Origin: Proteiniphilum propionicum
Lineage (GTDB): Bacteria > Bacteroidota > Bacteroidia > Bacteroidales > Dysgonomonadaceae
Assembly (NCBI RefSeq): GCF_022267555.1
Contig: NZ_CP073586.1
Span: forward strand, 1,913,501-1,977,500
Length of the DNA: 64,000 nucleotides
Direction of reading: 5' to 3'
Below are positions 58,678-64,000 of the stretch, in pieces. Every line of letters begins with the position of its first letter. Positions within the stretch are counted from its first letter, which is position 1. The translations under genes were made by a program, and so were the position numbers. Under the pieces are notes generated by a model that was given only the letters and a program-made list of their open reading frames with translations, did not search any database and was not told where the DNA came from.

Positions 58678-59724
58678 ATGGCATTTACAGCAAAACAAAT
58701 AGCCGATTTTCTTAAAGGAGAAATTGTCGGTAATCCGGATGTAAAAGTATCCGGTTTTTCAAAGATAGAAGAGGGTAAAGCAGGGACAATAACTTTTCTG
58801 GGTAACCCCAAATATACTCAATATATTTACGAGACCGGTGCCGATATCGTACTTGTAAACAACGATTTTGTACAGGAAGGTGTTATAAAGGCAACCCTGA
58901 TAAGAGTGTCTAACGCCTATACCGCCCTGGCATCGCTGATGGAGTTGGTTAACAATCATACCCCACAGAAGAGTGGAGCGGACGATATCTGTTTTATCTC
59001 ATCTACAGCTACACTTGGCGAAAATGTTTATGTAGGAAGTTTTGCTTATATTGGAGACAATGCTCAGATAGGTGAGAACAGTAAGATTTACCCGCAATCG
59101 TATGTGGGAGAGAATGTAAAGATAGGAAATAACTGTATTCTCTATCCCGGAGTGAAAATTTATCACAATTGTGTAATAGGGGATAACTGCATACTGCATT
59201 CAGGAGCAGTGATAGGAGCAGATGGTTTCGGTTTCAGCAAAGAAGATGATGTGTATCATAAAATTCCACAGATGGGCAATGTGATTATTGAAGATAATGT
59301 GGAGGTGGGTGCCAATACCACTGTTGACCGTGCTGTGATTGGTTCAACAGTAATACGTAAGGGTGTAAAACTCGACAACCTTATACAGATAGCTCATAAT
59401 TGCGAGATAGGCGAAAACACCGCAATGGCAGCCCAGGTTGGAATAGCAGGCTCAACCAAGATAGGTGAAAACAGTGTGTTTGGCGGACAAGTAGGAATTG
59501 GCGGGCATATTACCATTGGGAAAAATTGTAAGATAGGCGCTCAATCAGGTATTATCAGTAATACAAAAGAGGGATCTGAAATATTAGGATCCCCCGCTAT
59601 TCCAGTGAAAAACTTCTTTAAATCGAGTATTATTATTTCTAAACTTCCTGAAATGTACAGGCAGTTGAATTCAATGGAGAAAGAGATCGCAGAGCTTAAA
59701 AATAAGCTATGTACCGACGATTAA
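58678..59724 (+). CDS. lpxD: UDP-3-O-(3-hydroxyacyl)glucosamine N-acyltransferase LpxD
   Basis: 348 residues: N-terminal uridine-binding domain ([31 protein letters not shown]), then a long left-handed beta-helix of hexapeptide repeats ([34 protein letters not shown]) with catalytic His-containing GADGFGF and [10 protein letters not shown], and a C-terminal helix ([20 protein letters not shown]). Third step of lipid A synthesis; trimeric, cytoplasmic. Confidence 0.95.
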   Translation: MAFTAKQIADFLKGEIVGNPDVKVSGFSKIEEGKAGTITFLGNPKYTQYIYETGADIVLVNNDFVQEGVIKATLIRVSNAYTALASLMELVNNHTPQKSGADDICFISSTATLGENVYVGSFAYIGDNAQIGENSKIYPQSYVGENVKIGNNCILYPGVKIYHNCVIGDNCILHSGAVIGADGFGFSKEDDVYHKIPQMGNVIIEDNVEVGANTTVDRAVIGSTVIRKGVKLDNLIQIAHNCEIGENTAMAAQVGIAGSTKIGENSVFGGQVGIGGHITIGKNCKIGAQSGIISNTKEGSEILGSPAIPVKNFFKSSIIISKLPEMYRQLNSMEKEIAELKNKLCTDD

Positions 59725-59754
59725 TCAATCGTTTTCAGGCTCATTTTAGCAAAC

Positions 59755-59780
59755 ATTTCACAAATTTAGGTGAAATGTGT
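59755..59780 (+). terminator. Hairpin after lpxD
   Basis: ACATTTCAC pairs perfectly with GTGAAATGT around an 8-nt loop. It lacks a long T-run, so termination is uncertain. Confidence 0.4.
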
Positions 59781-59839
59781 GTATTTGGTTGTATATTTGC
59801 ACAAAAGTTTGTAAAATGAGCTATTTTAGTATAGCATTT

Positions 59840-60010
59840 AGTGAACTATTTGCGTTAAGCCGTATGAGCAGAGCCAAGCTTGCTTGAGCTATGCCACGGC
59901 GAGCAAATATCTAACTTTAGTGAACTATTTGCGTTAAGCCGTATGAGCAGAGCCAAGCTTGCTTGAGCTATGCCACGGCGAGCAAATATCTAACTTTAGT
60001 GAACTATTTC
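59840..60010. repeat. 79-bp tandem repeat upstream of lpxC-fabZ
   Basis: 59840-59918 is repeated exactly at 59919-59997, and a third, degenerate copy begins at 59998 (AGTGAACTATTTCGTTAAGC...). A -7-like TATATTTG (59792-59799) precedes the array, so it would lie in the lpxC-fabZ leader. Each unit has a C/G-rich inner part (GCCAAGCTTGCTTGAGC) with partial dyad symmetry. Confidence 0.85.
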
Positions 60011-60151
60011 GTTAAGCGAGACAGAAGCAAACTCGATTGAGTTATGCAATTGCGGACGAAAATATAACAGGATTCAAAGCAACTAAATTTGCCTGAACTT
60101 GTTTTACGCTGTAAAAACCTGAAAGGAAACTACTATTTAAAAGTATATAAA

Positions 60152-61534
60152 GTGAAACAGAATACATTAAAAGATAACTTCACCCTACGTGGAACCGGAC
60201 TCCACACGGGACTAGAAATTGAGGTAACCTTTAAACCCGCCCCGGTAGATCACGGATATAAGATAAAAAGAATTGATCTAGAAGATCAGCCTGTGATTGA
60301 AGCATTGGCAGAAAATGTGGTTAATACCCAACGAGGAACCGTTGTAGGTAAAGGGGACGTAGTCGTTAGCACGATAGAGCACGGACTTGCAGCACTATAT
60401 GCATCCGGAATTGATAATTGCCTTATAGAAGTCAATGCTTCAGAGTTCCCTATTCTTGACGGAAGTGCTGCCGAATATGTCAGAGCCATACTTGCTACGG
60501 GTATTCAGGAGCAAGAAAAGGAGAAGGATTATTATATTGTACGCAATAAAATAGAGGTGTCTGACCCCGAAACCGGATCAAAACTGACATTGTTGCCGGA
60601 CGATGCTTTCTGTGTCAATTCATTTATTGAATTTGATTCATACTATATTCCAAATCAGTCCGCTACAATGGACTCTGTTACCGATTTTGGAACAGAGATA
60701 GCCCCGGCGCGCACGTTTGTTTTTGTTCGTGAGATACAAAAACTAAGGCAGTCAGGGCTTATTAAGGGGGGAAACCTGGATAATGCAATTGTGATCTATG
60801 AGAGGAAATTGTCGCAGAATGAACTTGATGAGATTGCAGATGAGTTGAATGTGCCACGCCACAATGCAGAAGAACTTGGATATCTTAACAATCGTGAACT
60901 TGCTTTTCCGAATGAACCTGCCCGTCACAAGCTTCTTGATATCATCGGGGATATAGCACTTATTGGAAAGCCTATTAAAGGAAGGCTTATCGCCATCAGG
61001 CCCGGACACAAGATCAACAATCATCTGGCAAGGCTTATTCGTAAAGATATTAAACTAAATGAAGTTCAGCCTCCCGTTTATGATGTAACTGCAGAGCCAG
61101 TGATGGACAATAACCGTATCCGCGAATTGCTGCCGCACCGTTATCCATTTCTTATGGTGGACAAGATTATACAGATGACCGACAATTATATTGTAGGGGT
61201 TAAGAACATTACGACCAATGAACCCTTTTTTATGGGCCATTTTCCTCAGGAGCCTGTTATGCCAGGTGTCTTGCAGATTGAGGCGATGGCTCAAACAGGT
61301 GGCTTGCTGGTCCTTGGGAGGTTAGATGAGCCGGAAAGATATTCTACATATTTTCTGAAGATTGATAACGTGAAATTCCGACATAAAGTGGTTCCTGGTG
61401 ATACCCTAATTTTCAGGGTAGAACTTACAAGTGAGTTACGTCGGGGAATTGCCACGATGCGAGGATTGGCATTTATAGGAGACAAAGTAATCTCTGAAGC
61501 CGATTTTACTGCGCAAATAATTAAAAATAAATAA
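60152..61534 (+). CDS. lpxC/fabZ: Fused LpxC deacetylase / FabZ dehydratase
   Basis: Start chosen at GTG 60152 (KQNTLKDNFTLRGTGLHTGL), because homologues begin there; the TTG at 60089 would add 21 unlikely residues. 460 residues. The LpxC part carries STIEHGLAALYASGIDNCL and FPILDGS, with zinc ligands including H in ARHKLLDIIGDI (UDP-3-O-acyl-GlcNAc deacetylase, committed step of lipid A). The FabZ part, from about residue 325, has LLPHRYPFLMVD and FFMGHFPQEPVMPGVLQIEA with catalytic His and Glu (3-hydroxyacyl-ACP dehydratase). This fusion is a Bacteroidota hallmark. Confidence 0.95.
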   Translation: MKQNTLKDNFTLRGTGLHTGLEIEVTFKPAPVDHGYKIKRIDLEDQPVIEALAENVVNTQRGTVVGKGDVVVSTIEHGLAALYASGIDNCLIEVNASEFPILDGSAAEYVRAILATGIQEQEKEKDYYIVRNKIEVSDPETGSKLTLLPDDAFCVNSFIEFDSYYIPNQSATMDSVTDFGTEIAPARTFVFVREIQKLRQSGLIKGGNLDNAIVIYERKLSQNELDEIADELNVPRHNAEELGYLNNRELAFPNEPARHKLLDIIGDIALIGKPIKGRLIAIRPGHKINNHLARLIRKDIKLNEVQPPVYDVTAEPVMDNNRIRELLPHRYPFLMVDKIIQMTDNYIVGVKNITTNEPFFMGHFPQEPVMPGVLQIEAMAQTGGLLVLGRLDEPERYSTYFLKIDNVKFRHKVVPGDTLIFRVELTSELRRGIATMRGLAFIGDKVISEADFTAQIIKNK

Positions 61535-61554
61535 TTTTAATCGTTCTCATATTT

Positions 61555-62343
61555 ATGAACAGTGTTTCATCTTTGGCCTTTGTACATCCTGAGGCCGTAC
61601 TGGGAGATAATGTGGTTGTAGAACCGTTTGCTTATGTCGATCGGAATACTGAAATAGGAGATGGTAGCCGGGTGATGACCCATGCGACAGTCCTGAGCGG
61701 AGCCCGTATCGGAAAAGACTGTACAATTTTTCCACATGCTACTATTTCAGGCATTCCTCAAGATCTGAAGTTTCAGGGTGAAGAAACAACAGCAATTATC
61801 GGGGATAATACTACAATTCGCGAATGTGCAACAGTGAACAGAGGTACTGCTTCAAAAGGATTTACAAAAGTCGGCAACGATTGTCTTATTATGGCTTACA
61901 GTCATGTGGCTCACGACTGTGTAATTAATGACAGCGTGATATTGGGTAACTCAACGCAACTAGCAGGTGAAGTAGAGATTGACGATTTTGCCATTGTCAG
62001 CGGCGGTACCCTGATACATCAGTTTTCTCGTATTGGAGCCCATGTTATGATTCAGGGAGGATCGAAGATCCCGAAAGATATCCCTCCATATGTAATGGTT
62101 GGACGGGAACCGATAATTTTTGTTGGACTCAACGTTGTAGGACTTCGCCGTAGAGGGTTTACCAGCGAACGCATTAATTCAATACAGGAGGTGTACCGTT
62201 ATCTGTACCAGTCGGGTTATAACATCACACAGGCAGTGGAGAGAATTGAAAAAGAGCTGCCGCAAAGTGACGACCTCAGCCTGATACTCGATTTCATCCG
62301 CTTATCGAATCGCGGTATTGTACGCGGCAACATGGAAGGGTAG
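61555..62343 (+). CDS. lpxA: UDP-N-acetylglucosamine O-acyltransferase LpxA
   Basis: 262 residues: hexapeptide beta-helix (SLAFVHPEAVLGDNVVVEPF; TIFPHATISGIPQDLKFQGE) with the catalytic histidine in MAYSHVAHDC and the family GLNVVGLRRRGF, then a helical C-terminus. First step of lipid A synthesis. 20 bp after lpxC-fabZ, in operon. Confidence 0.95.
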   Translation: MNSVSSLAFVHPEAVLGDNVVVEPFAYVDRNTEIGDGSRVMTHATVLSGARIGKDCTIFPHATISGIPQDLKFQGEETTAIIGDNTTIRECATVNRGTASKGFTKVGNDCLIMAYSHVAHDCVINDSVILGNSTQLAGEVEIDDFAIVSGGTLIHQFSRIGAHVMIQGGSKIPKDIPPYVMVGREPIIFVGLNVVGLRRRGFTSERINSIQEVYRYLYQSGYNITQAVERIEKELPQSDDLSLILDFIRLSNRGIVRGNMEG

Positions 62344-62347
62344 TTTT

Positions 62348-63370
62348 ATGGCAGGTATTGTTTTCCCTGCCGAATGGAGTCATCAGAGCGGTGTGCAGAT
62401 AACATGGCCTCATCACGGTACCGACTGGGTTGATATACTGGATGAGGTTACAGCTTGTTACATAACCCTGTCGAAAGAGATTCTTAAGAGGGAGAAACTG
62501 CTTATCGTTGCTAGGGAAGGCTATGAAATATTGAAACATTTCACCGAGAATGAGCGAAAAAATATTATCATGGCCGAAATAGATAGCAACGATACATGGG
62601 CGCGCGACCATGGGGCCATATCTGTTTTTATCGATAATAAACCCATGCTGTTGGATTTTGGATTCAATGCCTGGGGGTTGAAATTTGCAGCCGACAAAGA
62701 CAACCTTATCACAGGGAGATTGTTTGACAAGGGGGTTTTCAAAGCTCAAACCGGTTATAAGAGCATGTTGGATTTTATCCTTGAAGGGGGATCAATTGAA
62801 TCTGACGGTGCAGGAACAATACTTACTACCAGTGCGTGTCTTTTGGCTCCCAACCGCAATCAGCCGATGAGTCAGGAGGAAATTGAAAAATATTTGAAGA
62901 GGTCATTGGGCGCAGAGCGTGTACTCTGGTTACAACACGGATACCTCGCAGGTGATGATACTGATAGCCATATTGATACGCTTGCACGCTTCTGTAACGA
63001 AGATACAATAGCTTACGTGAAGTGTTACGATGTAAACGATGAACATTTCAGCGAGTTGAGGGCGATGGAGGATGAACTGAAGTCACATGTTACCATGGAC
63101 GGGCAACCCTACAGGCTTATAGATTTGCCGATGGCGGATCCGGTGTTCGATAATGGTTGCCGGCTTCCCGCAACATATGCCAATTTTTTGATTATAAACG
63201 GTGCGGTTTTACTTCCATTTTACGGAACAGAAAAAGATGAAATTGCGAAAAAGCAACTTCAGAAAGCTTTTCCCGGCAGAGAGATTACCGGTATCGATTG
63301 CATGCCTTTAATTAAACAACATGGTTCATTGCACTGCATAACCATGCAATTACCCGAGGGCTTCATTTAA
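62348..63370 (+). CDS. aguA: Agmatine deiminase
   Basis: 340 residues from ATG 62348, 4 bp after lpxA. Guanidino-group-modifying fold: FPAEWSHQSGVQITWPHHGT, SNDTWARDHGAI, LEGGSIESDGAGTILTT, DDTDSHIDTLARF and the catalytic cysteine in GSLHCITMQLP. Converts agmatine to N-carbamoylputrescine and ammonia in putrescine synthesis. The next gene on the same strand performs the following step. Confidence 0.93.
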   Translation: MAGIVFPAEWSHQSGVQITWPHHGTDWVDILDEVTACYITLSKEILKREKLLIVAREGYEILKHFTENERKNIIMAEIDSNDTWARDHGAISVFIDNKPMLLDFGFNAWGLKFAADKDNLITGRLFDKGVFKAQTGYKSMLDFILEGGSIESDGAGTILTTSACLLAPNRNQPMSQEEIEKYLKRSLGAERVLWLQHGYLAGDDTDSHIDTLARFCNEDTIAYVKCYDVNDEHFSELRAMEDELKSHVTMDGQPYRLIDLPMADPVFDNGCRLPATYANFLIINGAVLLPFYGTEKDEIAKKQLQKAFPGREITGIDCMPLIKQHGSLHCITMQLPEGFI

Positions 63371-63447
63371 AAAATTGTAATATATCCGAAACGTCTTATA
63401 TCAAACGTAAAAAATTGACTAATCAGGGCTTCATTTAAGAAATTATT
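63355..63447 (+). repeat. Direct repeat of the aguA 3' end
   Basis: AGGGCTTCATTTAA occurs at the aguA stop (63357-63370) and again at 63425-63438, followed in both by a near-identical AAATT context. The rest of 63371-63728 is AT-rich with no credible gene. Confidence 0.5.
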
Positions 63448-63728
63448 ATCTTACTGTGAGGATAAGATGAATGAATGCGAAAAAAATGATTATGGGACTG
63501 TATTGTTTGGAATAATAGTTAAATACCTGGAGGATATGATTATCTTAAATATCATAGGATTTTTATGCCAATACTTCGGTAATTATTTCAAAATAATTCA
63601 TATAATTTACAGAATATCAATAGAGTATAGTACTTTCGAGAATTTAGTATAACATATTGATTGCCAGTATTATAAATAAAGTTTTAACAGAACATTTTTA
63701 TACCATAAAGTGAAAAAATAATAATTGT

Positions 63729-64000
63729 ATGAAAGTAGGAGTAATACAACAAGCCAACAGTGCAGGCAGGGATGAGAACATCTCCAGATTACAGCAAAAA
63801 ATTAGACAGCTGGCCAGTGAAGGGGCAGAACTGATTGTAATGCAGGAACTGCATAATGGGCTTTATTTTTGTCAAACCGAGGATACTGATGTTTTTGACC
63901 AGGCGGAAACAATACCCGGGCCTTCTACCAGTCTGTTCGGGCAGCTGGCTAAAGAGCTTAGGGTAGTGATCGTACTTTCCCTTTTCGAGAAACGTGCTGC
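63729..64000 (+). CDS. aguB: N-carbamoylputrescine amidohydrolase, 3' truncated by window
   Basis: Starts at ATG 63729 with MKVGVIQQANSAGRDENISR. Nitrilase-fold N-terminus: the catalytic Glu is in LIVMQELHNGLYF, followed by IPGPSTSLFGQLAKEL. The Lys and Cys of the triad lie beyond the edge. It would hydrolyse N-carbamoylputrescine to putrescine, completing the aguA pathway. Confidence 0.9.
   Translation, partial: MKVGVIQQANSAGRDENISRLQQKIRQLASEGAELIVMQELHNGLYFCQTEDTDVFDQAETIPGPSTSLFGQLAKELRVVIVLSLFEKRA

Noticed and set aside
63467-63652. 61-codon plus ORF before aguB
   Set aside because: AT-rich spacer with Ile/Tyr-heavy composition, no recognisable start context; looks like chance.
1-64000. 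CRISPR array or cas genes
   Set aside because: The only regular repeats are the 79-bp tandem units, the DGR repeats and short iterons; none has the repeat-spacer layout and no cas-like protein is present.

Overview
The window is a Bacteroidota chromosome, most likely order Bacteroidales. The evidence is a fused lpxC-fabZ gene, the TAnnTTTG -7 promoter element upstream of many units, a TPP-riboswitch/TonB-receptor/PnuT thiamine locus and a succinyl-CoA:acetate CoA-transferase. The genus cannot be fixed from the sequence alone; a Dysgonomonadaceae-like genome is my guess.

Layout. Positions 1-4.1 kb are a GC-richer, decaying block: a truncated ferredoxin-fused P-loop ATPase, a VOC protein, a uracil-DNA glycosylase pseudogene with an internal deletion, cob(I)alamin adenosyltransferase, a methyltransferase stub, a DUF5320 protein and an MBL-fold hydrolase. 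The last two share a palindrome (TGAAC-N4-GTTCA). Positions 3.5-6.8 kb hold a thiamine uptake locus (TPP riboswitch, TonB-dependent receptor, pnuT). Positions 7-14.2 kb are housekeeping: rel, a small envelope-protein trio, miaB and a CoA-transferase.

Positions 14421-58370 are a ~44 kb tailed-phage prophage inserted in the 3' end of tRNA-Pro(GGG) and flanked by a 16-bp direct repeat. Its order is: repressor and twin operators; early regulators; primase-helicase and small early genes; a gene-free iteron-like region (22.19-22.42 kb); protease/scaffold/capsid/tail-tube-like genes; terminase; an accessory island (stand-alone DnaB-like ATPase, HicAB, SymE-like and ArdC-like proteins, an outer-membrane barrel, and a candidate structured RNA with its own promoter); portal and connector genes; a holin/endolysin/u-spanin lysis cassette; tail and fibre genes; a diversity-generating retroelement (DGR); tape measure and a tail protein; integrase.

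The DGR is the clearest special system. A 122-bp variable repeat at the 3' end of a fibre-tip-like gene differs from a downstream 122-bp template repeat at 15 positions, all adenines in the template. A reverse transcriptase follows whose catalytic box reads FADN instead of YxDD.

Positions 58.4-64 kb return to the chromosome: tRNA-Pro, lpxD, a 79-bp tandem repeat, lpxC-fabZ, lpxA, agmatine deiminase and the start of N-carbamoylputrescine amidase.
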